DNA of 64,000 nt from Mycobacterium sp. GA-1285 (GTDB lineage: Bacteria > Actinomycetota > Actinomycetes > Mycobacteriales > Mycobacteriaceae), in assembly GCF_001499905.1 (NCBI RefSeq), contig NZ_LQIS01000055.1:62001-126000 (forward strand), in the 5' to 3' direction. Shown one piece after another: positions 25,538-34,293 of the stretch. Below the pieces are notes generated by a model that searched no databases, was not told the DNA's origin, and was given only the letters and a program-made list of their open reading frames with translations. The translations under genes and the position numbers were made by a program. How positions within the stretch are numbered: position 1 is the stretch's first letter; the number at the start of each line of letters is the position of its first letter.

Positions 25538-26380
25538 GTGGAAGACTTCAACGGACGCTCGGCCGTCATCACCGGAGGGGCCAGCGGCATAGGGTTCGCC
25601 GCCGCACGCGAATTCGCCAGGCGCGGCGCGCGCATCATGCTCAGCGACATCGATTCCGCGGCTCTCGATCGGGCGGTGGCCGAACTGCGCGCCGACGGCG
25701 TCGACGCCCACGGCGTGCTGTGCGATGTGCGCAAGCTCGACGACGTCAACCGGTTGGCCGACGCGGCCTTCGGCGTGTTCGGCGACGTGCACCTGGTGTT
25801 CAACAACGCCGGTATTGCCTATGCCGGGCCAATCGCCCAGACCAGCCATGACGACTGGCGGTTCGTCATCGACGTCGACCTGTGGGGCCCGATCCACGGC
25901 GTCGAGGCGTTCCTGCCGCGGCTGATCGCGCAGGAGGCCGACAGTCACATCGCGTTCACCTCGTCGTTCGCGGGGCTGATCCCCAACGTCGGTCTGGGCC
26001 CCTATTGCGTGGCCAAGTACGGCGTCGTCGCGCTCGCGGAGACGTTGTCGCGCGAGGTGCGCGGCCACGGCATCGGTGTGACGGTGTTGTGCCCCATGAT
26101 CGTCGACACCAATCTGCTGGCCAACACGGAACGGGTGCGCAGTGAGGATTACGGTCCGGCCACCGGGTCGGCCGCCGACACGGTGCAGCAGCTGGCGTCG
26201 GACCCGAGCGACGACTCCGTGCTCGACGTCGACGAGGTGGCCCGCCTGACCGCCGACGCGATCGAGGCCAACCGGCTCTACGTCCTGCCGCACAGCGCGG
26301 CCCGCGGCTCGATTCGGCGCCGCTTCGAGCGCATCGACCGCACCTTCGACGACCAGTCCGCTGCGGGCTGGACCCACTGA
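25538..26380 (+). CDS. SDR family oxidoreductase
   Basis: 280-residue SDR with TGGASGIG, NNAGIAYAG, a serine in FTSSFAG and the YCVAK motif. The C-terminal 80 residues, with an acidic segment and an SIRRRFERIDRTFD tail, are longer than in FabG-type enzymes. Similar proteins in mycobacteria are annotated as broad alcohol or retinol-like dehydrogenases. It starts at GTG 25538 and is co-directional with the epimerase-like gene. It converges with the long minus-strand operon across a 60-nt gap in which I see no clear terminator. Confidence 0.9.
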   Translation: MEDFNGRSAVITGGASGIGFAAAREFARRGARIMLSDIDSAALDRAVAELRADGVDAHGVLCDVRKLDDVNRLADAAFGVFGDVHLVFNNAGIAYAGPIAQTSHDDWRFVIDVDLWGPIHGVEAFLPRLIAQEADSHIAFTSSFAGLIPNVGLGPYCVAKYGVVALAETLSREVRGHGIGVTVLCPMIVDTNLLANTERVRSEDYGPATGSAADTVQQLASDPSDDSVLDVDEVARLTADAIEANRLYVLPHSAARGSIRRRFERIDRTFDDQSAAGWTH

Positions 26381-26440
26381 CCCCCTCCCCCACGGTTTCG
26401 GCGCACTACCTATCGCTGATCGACTGGTAGCGCGCCCAAA

Positions 26441-27289
26441 TCACCGTTGCGGGCCGAGTGTCGGGCGGCCGGTCTGCGGGTGGTGATACCAGCCGCCCGC
26501 TGCTTGTGTGCCTCCGTCGACATGAATCGTCTGACCGGTGATGTAGCTTGACATGTCGGAGGCGAGAAAGACTGCGGCCGAAGCAATCTCGTCGACGTGT
26601 CCGGGTCTGCCCATCGGTATGCCGGGCGCGACATCGGTGCTCAGCGTGCCGCCGGAGATCTGCATCAACCCTTCGGTGAGGGTGAGGTCCGGGGCAATGG
26701 CGTTGACCCTTATCCCGTGGGGTGACAGTTCGAACGCCGCGGTCTGCGTGTAGTTGATGACGCCGGCCTTGGCCGCGGCGTACGCGGCGTATCCGGGTGC
26801 GGCGCGCACACCCTCGATCGACGTCACGTTGATGACACTGCCCGGCCTGCCCGCGTCTACGAGCCGGCGCGCCACCCGCTGGGTGCACAACAGCACATGC
26901 CGCAGGTTGGCCCGGTACAGCGCATCCCAGCCGTTCTCCGTCGTCTCGAGCATCGAGGAGAAGAACACGCCGCCGACGTTGTTGACCAGGATCGAGACCT
27001 CGCCCAGGTCGCTGACCGTGGCGTCGAGCGCGGCGTCGACCTGCGCGCTGTCACGCACATCGGTGACTATGCTCAGCGCGCTCCCGCTGGCCGAGCCGGC
27101 AATTCTGCCAAGGCTTTCGGCGCTCGCGGCGCAGGTGTCGGGGTCACGCTCCCAGATCGCGACGGACGCCCCGAAGGCGGCGAGCCCTTCGGCGATTCCC
27201 TTGCCGATACCGGCGCCGCCGCCCGTGACGACCGCGACGCGCCCGGTCAGCAGGATGTCCGACGGATCGATTGCCACGGGTCGAGTCAA
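26441..27289 (-). CDS. SDR family oxidoreductase, last gene of the 19-gene operon
   Basis: 282-residue SDR with TGGGAGIG, NNVGGVFF, the serine in NVTSIEG and the YAAAK motif. The end, TGQTIHVDGGTQAAGG, is followed by a short basic tail. TTG 27289 overlaps the CoA-transferase stop by 4 nt (TTGA); a GTG at 27277 is the alternative. Terminal position in the minus-strand operon that begins at 47141. Probably oxidises a hydroxyacyl-CoA or ring alcohol. Confidence 0.9.
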   Translation of the reverse strand: MTRPVAIDPSDILLTGRVAVVTGGGAGIGKGIAEGLAAFGASVAIWERDPDTCAASAESLGRIAGSASGSALSIVTDVRDSAQVDAALDATVSDLGEVSILVNNVGGVFFSSMLETTENGWDALYRANLRHVLLCTQRVARRLVDAGRPGSVINVTSIEGVRAAPGYAAYAAAKAGVINYTQTAAFELSPHGIRVNAIAPDLTLTEGLMQISGGTLSTDVAPGIPMGRPGHVDEIASAAVFLASDMSSYITGQTIHVDGGTQAAGGWYHHPQTGRPTLGPQR

Positions 27290-29754
27290 CCAGTTTTGGT
27301 CGTGCGAATGGTGAGACCCGCGGGAGCCGATCCGATGACCCCCTGCTCCTCCAGTTCCGCGATCTCGTCCTCGCTGAGCCCGAGACCGGACAACACCTCA
27401 CGGTTGTGCTGCCCCAGCAGCGGTGCGGGGCTGTGGTGGAAGCTGCGCACCGACGCGAGGCGCATGGGCAGCGTGCTGTGCCGCGCCGGCGGGTTGACCG
27501 GATGGTCGACCTCTTCGTAGAAGCCGCGGTGCACCAGCTGCGGAAGGTCGCCGACACGGTGCGGTTGCATCACCTTGGCCACCGGAACGCCTGCCGCCCA
27601 GAGGGTTTCGACAATCTCGTCGCCGGTGCGGTCGGCGCACCATGCGCTCAGATGCTCGTCGATGGTGTCGTGGTTGCGGCGCCGCCCGTCGACCGTGGCC
27701 AGTTCGCCGGTTGCCCACGCCGGGCACCCGAGGGCGTCGACCAGGCCGGCCCACTGCTCGTCGGTGGCCACTGCGATTGCCACCCAGTCGTCCGGGCGAC
27801 CGAACTCGTCGAGTTCACTGGTGCGGTACAGGTTCTGCGGTGCGGCGGCCGGCCCCCGGTTCCCCTGCCGCTGCAGCAGATTCCCATAGGCCGAGTATTC
27901 GATGACCTGCTCGGCGGCAACGTTGAGCGCGGCGTCGACCATCGCGGCCTCGATCCGAACACCCTCCCCCGTTCGCCTGCGGTGCGCCAGCGCGAGCAGC
28001 AACGCGTTGAGTCCGTGCACACCCGCGTTGGGATCACCGACCGAATACGGCTCCACCGGGTTCTGATCGGGATGACCGGTGAGCCAGGTGATTCCGGAAC
28101 AGTCCTCGATCACGTAGGCGAACGCCGGCTTGTCGCGCCACGGGCCGTCGAGCCCGAAACCCGGCATGCGCATCACGATCGCGTCCGGGCGCAGCCGGTG
28201 CACGGCATCGAAGTTCAGACCGATCTGATCGAGCACCCGCGGCGTGTAGTTCTCGACGACGACGTCGCAGGTCGTGATCAACTCACGCAGCAATTCGACG
28301 CCGCGCTCGGAACGGATGTCGAGCGTGACACTCTTCTTGTTGGTGTTCAGGCCAGAGAAGATCGGCGAGCGTTCCCACCACTGCTCCTCGGTGATCGGCA
28401 CCCCGGCGATGAGCCGCGTGCCATCGGGACGCGCCGTCGACTCGACGTGGATCACCTCGGCGCCAAGTAACGCCAGCATATGGGTGCACGACGGGCCGGC
28501 CCAGAAACTCGTCATATCGAGCACCCGTAGCCCCTCGAACGGTGTTCGCGAAACTAACCCCAGGGTCGCGTCCTCGGCGGAATCGCGACCCTGTTGTACC
28601 GTTCGCGAAACTAACCCCAGGGTCGTATCCTCGGCGGAATCGCGACCCTGTTGTACCGTTCGCGAACGATACAGGCCGGTGTGCTCGCCGAGCGTCGGCG
28701 CCGGTTCGGGCAGGCGCAGCAGCGACGGGGTGGTGCGGTACGGCGGCCCGGGCTGGGTGAACCCGTCGCGCGGATTGGTGACGAACGTGCCGCGTTCGAC
28801 GAACTGGTCGAAACCCGTAACGGTGGCGCCGTTTCCGACCGGTGCGTTCGGAATCCGGAACGCGCTGGACAGCTCGACGATGTCCTCGACGCGGTTCTCC
28901 CGCACCCACCCGTAGATCTGCTCGGCGTGGATGTTGGCCTGTTCGGTGATCGACAGGTCGCCCCCCTCGTCGATCCACTCGTCGTGGCCGACCATGGCGC
29001 ACAGGTCGAACCACTGTTGCGCGGTGCCGCATCCCAGCGCGACCAGCCCGTCGGCCGCGGAGGCGACACCGGGGACGGTCAACCGGCGGCGGTCCCGGAA
29101 CGGGCGCCCGAGCGCATCGTGAAACGACACCGAATAGTAAGTCAGGCAGAGTATCTGGGCTTCGAGCATCGACACATCGACCAGACCCGACGCCGTCGCC
29201 ATGGTGCCCGCAGCCGCGTACGCGCCCGTGAGCCACTCCCCGATCTGGCCCGCGACGAACACCGGCGCGCGATCCGGCGCGCCCCGGCCCAGCCCGATCA
29301 CGCCGCCCGACCACGCCTGCAGGGTGAACTCGGTGGCGGGTTTGTCCGCCCACAGTCCCTCGAGGCCGAACGGGGTGATTGCGGTGACGGTCAGATGACC
29401 GTAGGCGTCCACCAACGCTGCCGGCGCGAACTCCTCGAGCTCGGCGAGCGCCGATCCGCGGGACCACACCACCGCATCGGCCGACTGCATCAGCCCGCGC
29501 AGCAGGTCCAGGTCGTCGGCGTTCTGCGGATCGACGACGACGCTGTGTTTCGAGCAGGCCAGGAAGCTGAACAGGGCCCCGTCACTGCCGGGCTCGATGC
29601 GGGCACACGAGGCGGACCAGGTCCGCAGTGGATCGCCCTGCGGCGGCTCGACCTTGATCACCGTGGCGCCGCCGTCGGCGAGCAGCTTGGTGGCGTAGCC
29701 GCCCGCGATGCCGCTCGACAGGTCAACGACGGTGTACTCCTCCAGCGCCGGCAC
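27286..29754 (-). CDS. Fused double CaiB/BaiF CoA-transferase
   Basis: 822-residue protein made of two family III CoA-transferase halves (about 1-360 and 400-822). The N-terminal half has LADGGATVIKVEPPQG, but the expected catalytic Asp aligns with Glu (GEWLTGAYAA). The C-terminal half has LALLGAEVIHVES and a proper Asp in GDPNAGVHGLN. This suggests one working and one degenerate or structural active site. The linker holds two 19-residue tandem repeats starting TVQQGRDSAED, encoded by a 57-bp duplicated palindromic element. GTG 29754 shares one base with the preceding stop. Expected role: CoA activation of a pathway acid. Confidence 0.9.
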   Translation of the reverse strand: MPALEEYTVVDLSSGIAGGYATKLLADGGATVIKVEPPQGDPLRTWSASCARIEPGSDGALFSFLACSKHSVVVDPQNADDLDLLRGLMQSADAVVWSRGSALAELEEFAPAALVDAYGHLTVTAITPFGLEGLWADKPATEFTLQAWSGGVIGLGRGAPDRAPVFVAGQIGEWLTGAYAAAGTMATASGLVDVSMLEAQILCLTYYSVSFHDALGRPFRDRRRLTVPGVASAADGLVALGCGTAQQWFDLCAMVGHDEWIDEGGDLSITEQANIHAEQIYGWVRENRVEDIVELSSAFRIPNAPVGNGATVTGFDQFVERGTFVTNPRDGFTQPGPPYRTTPSLLRLPEPAPTLGEHTGLYRSRTVQQGRDSAEDTTLGLVSRTVQQGRDSAEDATLGLVSRTPFEGLRVLDMTSFWAGPSCTHMLALLGAEVIHVESTARPDGTRLIAGVPITEEQWWERSPIFSGLNTNKKSVTLDIRSERGVELLRELITTCDVVVENYTPRVLDQIGLNFDAVHRLRPDAIVMRMPGFGLDGPWRDKPAFAYVIEDCSGITWLTGHPDQNPVEPYSVGDPNAGVHGLNALLLALAHRRRTGEGVRIEAAMVDAALNVAAEQVIEYSAYGNLLQRQGNRGPAAAPQNLYRTSELDEFGRPDDWVAIAVATDEQWAGLVDALGCPAWATGELATVDGRRRNHDTIDEHLSAWCADRTGDEIVETLWAAGVPVAKVMQPHRVGDLPQLVHRGFYEEVDHPVNPPARHSTLPMRLASVRSFHHSPAPLLGQHNREVLSGLGLSEDEIAELEEQGVIGSAPAGLTIRTTKTG
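28544..28657. repeat. Two tandem 57-bp palindromic units inside the CoA-transferase gene
   Basis: Units at 28544-28600 and 28601-28657 differ at only two bases. Each starts with GTTCGCGAA, and a third copy of this 9-mer begins at 28658. The first unit carries the perfect 10-bp stem CAGGGTCGCG (28561-28570) and CGCGACCCTG (28584-28593) around a 13-nt loop; in the second unit the stem is reduced to 8 bp. The length (57 bp, 19 codons) keeps the frame, so both units are translated in the interdomain linker. Confidence 0.85.
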
Positions 29755-30704
29755 TAATCCTTCTTTCTGCGGTTGGCCTTGCTCAACCGGAACTCGGGCG
29801 GGAACTTGTCGTCGTTGTCGTTGACGGCGTCGGCGAGGCCCACGTCGATCGCATCGGCGAGCATGAAGTCGTCGCCGTCCGGTCGTGCCGCGCCGCCCAT
29901 CGACTCGAACATCGCCGACAACAGGCTGCCGAGGTATTCACCCTGGAACTGCTTGACCACCTCGAAGAACATCTTCTGCTGAAAGACGCTGTCCACCGGC
30001 CGGTTCCGCGCACACGCGTGGGCATACTTGGCGACCTCGGCCTCGAGCTGGTCGCGCGGCACGACCTTGTTGAGGAAGTTGCACGCCAACATCTCGTCGG
30101 CGGTGAACGGGCGACCGGTGTACACCATCTCCTGGAATGGCCGCAGCCCCATGGTCATCACCCATGTCCACATACGCGGTCCCCAGCCGAAGTACCGGAA
30201 CGACGGATGACCGAACAGCGCGTCGTCGCTGGAGATCACCAGGTCCGCGTCGGCGCACTGGTAGAAATGCCAGCCGTAGCAGTATCCCTTGGCCTCGACG
30301 ATGCTGATCTTCTTGAGTTCCTGCAACGCGCGGTTGCCCGCCGCGACGTTGGCGTACCACTGCCCCATCGTCGCGCCGTGCCGAAACGACCCTTTCGGCG
30401 GATAGACGACGCTCGGATCGTCGACGCGTAACTCGGCCAGCCGCGCGGCGTCGTCGCCGTCCATGAACTCCGGTAGGTCCGCACCGCTGCCGAGATTCTC
30501 TCCGACACCGCGGATCACCACGACCTTCACGTCGTCGTCGACGGTGGCGCCGCGCAACAGATCGGCGTAACGCAACCGCGCAGCCGACGTCGGCGCGTTC
30601 AGGTACTCCGGCCGGTTGAACGTGATGGTCGCGATCTTGGTCGCCGGATCCTTCTCGTAGAGGACGATTTCCTCAGGGGCGGGCCGACTCCCGGGGTCTG
30701 ACAT
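29754..30704 (-). CDS. Enoyl-CoA hydratase/isomerase family protein, divergent
   Basis: 316-residue crotonase-fold protein, longer than the usual 260 because of a C-terminal extension. It has TITFNRPEYLNAP and a first oxyanion segment VGENLGSGADLPEF, but the second conserved region reads AKGYCYGWHFYQCADADLVIS. The canonical glutamates are not recognisable, and aromatic residues are frequent there, so substrate and chemistry are probably unusual. ATG 30704 lies 1 nt after the preceding stop (TGACATG). It sits between an M24-like gene and the fused CoA-transferase. Confidence 0.88.
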   Translation of the reverse strand: MSDPGSRPAPEEIVLYEKDPATKIATITFNRPEYLNAPTSAARLRYADLLRGATVDDDVKVVVIRGVGENLGSGADLPEFMDGDDAARLAELRVDDPSVVYPPKGSFRHGATMGQWYANVAAGNRALQELKKISIVEAKGYCYGWHFYQCADADLVISSDDALFGHPSFRYFGWGPRMWTWVMTMGLRPFQEMVYTGRPFTADEMLACNFLNKVVPRDQLEAEVAKYAHACARNRPVDSVFQQKMFFEVVKQFQGEYLGSLLSAMFESMGGAARPDGDDFMLADAIDVGLADAVNDNDDKFPPEFRLSKANRRKKD

Positions 30705-30705
30705 G

Positions 30706-31848
30706 TCAACCGATTCCGACGCCCGCACCACTCCAGAGCGGGCTGGAGGTCAGCACCTCGGCTCCGTCGGCGGTGACGTGCACCGCGTCGCGGCTGAAGA
30801 CCGCCCCGACGCCCTGTTGCCAGACGTAACCGCTGACCGCGAGCACCATGCCGGGTTCGAGCACCTCGTCGGCGAGGGTGGCCCGCAGGGCCGGGGTGAC
30901 GACGGGCGAGTCGTAGCCCAGGCCGAGACCGTGCGCGACGGGCATCGCGGGCAGCGGCTCACCGGCCGCCTCGTAGGCAGCGAGCAGGCCACTGGCGGGC
31001 CGACCCGGCTGGCAAGCGCCTAACAGTCTGTCCCACAGGCGGTTCCAGCGATCGTAGAGTTCGGGGACCGCGGCCCCTTCGACCTCGCCGACCGGCCATG
31101 TGCGGCCGACCTCGCCGACGTAACCGTCGGCCAGCGCGCCGGCGGAGAACGCCACCAGGTCACCGTCTTCGATGCGGCCGTCGCTGCGGGCACGCCGCCA
31201 CGGGTGTTCCCTGCCGGTCACCCACGCACCGTCCTGGGTGGCGGGGGTACAGACACCGCCTGCCGCCATGGCCTCCATCAGCGCGCCGGTCAGCGACTTC
31301 TCGGTCGTCCCGGCCGCCAACTCGGCCCGCGCCGCTTCCAGTGCGGTCTCCGCGACGCCCAGCGCACCGCGCAGCACCGCGATCTCGTCGGGGGTCTTGA
31401 TCCGGTGCGCCGCCCGCAGCGCCGGTTCGGCGTCGACGAGTTCGGCGTTGGGAAAGGCCATCGGCAGCAGTTGCGCGAATGTCGGTGTCAGCGAATCGGT
31501 TCCAACGCGCTTTGCGGTGGCGGCCCCGGGCAGCGCCTTGAGCACGTCGACGAGCGTCATCGGGTTCCAGGCCAGCCCATACAGGTGGTCGTGGGGGATC
31601 TCGTCGGGGATGCCCTCGTCCCAGGTGCTGTTGAGGTGGATCTCGCCGGTTGACCTGATGACCTCGCAGATCGGTCCGAACGGCCGGGTGCCCGCCACCC
31701 ACAACTGCGGAGCGCCGGTCACGTACCGTACGTTGGCCTGGCGACCCAGCACCAGGATGTCGATGTCGCGTTCTTCCATCTGGGCCAGTGCTCGCTCACG
31801 GCGCCCCCGCCTCAGATCGCCTGCATCAGGCAGAATCTCGAGTGCCAT
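30706..31848 (-). CDS. M24 (creatinase/Xaa-Pro peptidase-like) protein with lost metal site
   Basis: 380-residue pita-bread-fold protein. The N-terminal creatinase-like domain (ANVRYVTGAPQLW) and the VAHGLGLGYDSP segment with its histidine are present. The first metal Asp of the family is Ser here (VAFSAG), the second is Glu (YVGEVGRTW), and the later glutamates are not found (LAVSGYVW, AVFSRDAVHV). It is therefore unlikely to be a normal dinuclear-metal peptidase. It may be a metal-independent hydrolase like creatinase, or a partner of the intact paralogue 5 nt upstream (31854-33092). Confidence 0.87.
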   Translation of the reverse strand: MALEILPDAGDLRRGRRERALAQMEERDIDILVLGRQANVRYVTGAPQLWVAGTRPFGPICEVIRSTGEIHLNSTWDEGIPDEIPHDHLYGLAWNPMTLVDVLKALPGAATAKRVGTDSLTPTFAQLLPMAFPNAELVDAEPALRAAHRIKTPDEIAVLRGALGVAETALEAARAELAAGTTEKSLTGALMEAMAAGGVCTPATQDGAWVTGREHPWRRARSDGRIEDGDLVAFSAGALADGYVGEVGRTWPVGEVEGAAVPELYDRWNRLWDRLLGACQPGRPASGLLAAYEAAGEPLPAMPVAHGLGLGYDSPVVTPALRATLADEVLEPGMVLAVSGYVWQQGVGAVFSRDAVHVTADGAEVLTSSPLWSGAGVGIG

Positions 31849-31853
31849 TCAGT

Positions 31854-33092
31854 TCAGTTCCGTCCGTAGGGAGCGTAGGGGTAATCGGTGATGGACTGGC
31901 AACCGTCGTCGGTGATGACCACGATCTCCTCACTTCGGTAGCCGCCGGTGCCGTCCTCCCACACCACGGGTTCCAGCACCAGCAGCATCCCGGCCGGGAA
32001 CACGAAGTTGTCGTCGAACTCCTCGCCCAGATCGGTTCCGATCATCGGCATTTCGGCGGGGTTGGTGCCGATGCCGTGACCGAGGTAGAAGTGTGGCAGC
32101 CACGGTTTGGTACCACCGTTGGCCGCGATCGCCGCGCGAGCGAGGTCGCCGCTCGTGGCGCCGGCCTTGGTGACCGACAGCACGGCGGACAGAATCTCCC
32201 GCCATTTGTCGAACTGCGCCTGCTGGCGGTCGTTCGGTTGATCGCCGACCAACCAGGTGCGGCCGAAATCGGAGCAGTAGCCCTTGTAGGTGATGCTGAC
32301 GTCGGTCCACAACACGTCGCCGCGTTCGAGTTCGCGTTCGGTGGTCAGCAAGGGCAGCGCCAGGTCTCCGGTGGTGGTCCAGACCGAACCGCTGGTCCTC
32401 GACGTGGGCATCACCTGCCAGATGGCCTCGAGCATGTTGGCGGTCGCGCCGAGTTCGAACGCGCGCCGGACGAAGGCTGCCGAGAGGTCGACCTGCCGAA
32501 CGCCGGGGGCGAGGGCCTTCTGCACGTCCACCATCGCCTCTTCGGTGATGCGGCAGGCGTTGCGGACGCACGAAACCTGGTCGGGCGTCTTGACCAGCTT
32601 GGCCGGTCCGACGACCTGCGCGGCGTCCGACGGAGCACCCGACGGGAACAACGTTGCCGACGCGCGGCGCATGGCACCGGTGAGCTCGTCGACCGCGACC
32701 TTGCCTCCGGCAGGAACGAGATCGGCCAGCACCTTGGCGAATTGTTCGACGCCCTCGTCGAATTCGAGGTACAACGGCCCGTGCACATGATCGTCGGGCA
32801 CCTCGCACTGCGATGACGACCCCTCCCGCCACGGCATGAACAGGTGCGGATGAGGGTCGTCGGCGACCACGATCGCCACCGGGCGTTCCACGTGCGAGAG
32901 CCCGGCGTCGAGCAGAGGCCAGCTGACGCCAGTCGCGTAGACGACGTTGCCGTTGCCGAGCAGAACCAGGGCGTCGACACCCTTGTCCCGCATCGAGTCA
33001 CGGAGCCGGGCACCGCATTCTCGGTACATCCGGGCGAGATCGGGAACCTCGGGGATGTCGAACTGCGTCGACTGTGGTGCGATTGTGGTCAC
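31854..33092 (-). CDS. M24 family metallopeptidase-like protein (Xaa-Pro peptidase type)
   Basis: 412-residue pita-bread-fold protein with the full set of expected metal ligands: two aspartates in VLWTDVSITYKGYCSDFGRTW (split at SITYK), His in YLGHGIGT, Glu in VLEPVVW and Glu in YRSEEIVVI. The N-terminal domain carries NVVYATGVSWPL. GTG 33092 overlaps the preceding stop by 4 nt (GTGA). M24 enzymes in catabolic operons may hydrolyse C-N or C-C bonds rather than peptides; the substrate is unknown. Forms a tandem pair with the degenerate paralogue at 30706. Confidence 0.9.
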   Translation of the reverse strand: MTTIAPQSTQFDIPEVPDLARMYRECGARLRDSMRDKGVDALVLLGNGNVVYATGVSWPLLDAGLSHVERPVAIVVADDPHPHLFMPWREGSSSQCEVPDDHVHGPLYLEFDEGVEQFAKVLADLVPAGGKVAVDELTGAMRRASATLFPSGAPSDAAQVVGPAKLVKTPDQVSCVRNACRITEEAMVDVQKALAPGVRQVDLSAAFVRRAFELGATANMLEAIWQVMPTSRTSGSVWTTTGDLALPLLTTERELERGDVLWTDVSITYKGYCSDFGRTWLVGDQPNDRQQAQFDKWREILSAVLSVTKAGATSGDLARAAIAANGGTKPWLPHFYLGHGIGTNPAEMPMIGTDLGEEFDDNFVFPAGMLLVLEPVVWEDGTGGYRSEEIVVITDDGCQSITDYPYAPYGRN

Positions 33093-34258
33093 GAGACCCC
33101 CAGGAAGTTCTTGATGTTGGTGCTCACGATCTTCACCGCGTTCTCGGGTCCGACCGCGTCGACGACCGTCTTCAGCGACTTCTCCGAGTATCCGAACGTC
33201 GATTCGTTGTGCGGATAGTCCGACGACCACATCATGTTGTCGACGCCGATCTTGTCGATGAGCTCCAGGCCGAGCGGATCGACCATGAACGACGCGCGCA
33301 TGTGGTTGTCCCAGTAGTGCCGGACCGGATGCTCGAGCTGATGGTTGAACATGTGCCGGTACGACGCGAGCATGTGCTCGGCGTCCTGCAAAGCCGTTGG
33401 CACCCAGGCGATACCACCTTCGAACCAGCCGATCTTCAGCGACGGGTGGCGATCGAGGATGCCGGAGAACACGTACTTGGCGAACTGTTCGCGGAACGAG
33501 TCGACGTTGACCATCATGCCGACCACGACGCTGTTGAACTCGCACGGCGTCTTGGGCGGCGTCTCACCGATGTGGTGGCTGACCGGCACACCGGCGGCCT
33601 CGATCTCGTCCCACACCGCGTCCATCGAGGCCGCGCCGTAGTCGTAGATGTTGCCGTCGTCGTCCTTGCCGGGGTTCAACGGCAGCAGGAATGTCCGCAG
33701 CCCCAGCGACTTCAGCTCTTCGAGCGTGCTGCGGGTGCCCTTGGGGTCCCACCAGTTGATGAGCCCGACGCCGTAGAAGTGGCCCTTGCTGCGCTCCTGC
33801 AGATCGGCGATGTGCTCGTTGTAGATCCGGAAAACCCGCTCGCGCAGCGCCTTGTCCGGGTAGTGGAACAACGCCAGCACCGCGTTCGGGAAGGCCAGCT
33901 CTTTGTCGATGCCGTCCTCTTTGAGCTCACGGACCCGGGCTTCGATGTTGTTCGACGCCGCACCGGCGAGGTCGTCGTACTGCATGAGCACCCGGCCGAA
34001 ATCGCCGCCAGTCCAGGCCTTGCCCTTCATGCCGACCATATAGGCGCCGTCCTCGTACCAGATGCGCGGCGCGGCGCCCTTGAGCTCCTCGGGAAAGCGG
34101 TCGTAGAAGATGTCGTCGGCCACCGAGATGTGGTTGTCCGCCGAGAAGATCTCGGTACCTGCCGGCAGCCCGAAATCACCTGTGGCGTGGCCCTTGCGGT
34201 GTTTGGGTGCGCCGAATCCCTCGGGGGGATACAGGGTGGCGGTACTTGGTGCTGACAT
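33089..34258 (-). CDS. Amidohydrolase family protein (amidohydrolase-2 type)
   Basis: 389-residue paralogue of the protein at 4899-6194. The N-terminal metal element is FSADNHISVADDIF, the internal histidines are in VSHHIGETPP, and the C-terminal Asp is in SSDYPHNES. These proteins decarboxylate or hydrolyse ring-derived acids. ATG 34258 is supported by GGAG eight nt upstream; a GTG at 34267 is too close to that SD. It overlaps the following M24 gene by 4 nt and follows the P450 gene by 35 nt. Confidence 0.9.
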   Translation of the reverse strand: MSAPSTATLYPPEGFGAPKHRKGHATGDFGLPAGTEIFSADNHISVADDIFYDRFPEELKGAAPRIWYEDGAYMVGMKGKAWTGGDFGRVLMQYDDLAGAASNNIEARVRELKEDGIDKELAFPNAVLALFHYPDKALRERVFRIYNEHIADLQERSKGHFYGVGLINWWDPKGTRSTLEELKSLGLRTFLLPLNPGKDDDGNIYDYGAASMDAVWDEIEAAGVPVSHHIGETPPKTPCEFNSVVVGMMVNVDSFREQFAKYVFSGILDRHPSLKIGWFEGGIAWVPTALQDAEHMLASYRHMFNHQLEHPVRHYWDNHMRASFMVDPLGLELIDKIGVDNMMWSSDYPHNESTFGYSEKSLKTVVDAVGPENAVKIVSTNIKNFLGVS

Positions 34259-34293
34259 CGTTGACACTCCAATCGGGCTGGGAATGGACCTGA

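Noticed and set aside
24422..26377. Very long open reading frame (651 codons) on the minus strand, antisense to the epimerase and SDR genes
   Set aside because: The plus-strand frames carry complete SDR motifs; the antisense frame is Arg/Val/Gly/Asp-rich with no recognisable domain, as is usual opposite GC-rich genes.
28544..28657. CRISPR-like or simple tandem repeat locus
   Set aside because: Only two units without unique spacers, and both are translated in frame within a protein linker.
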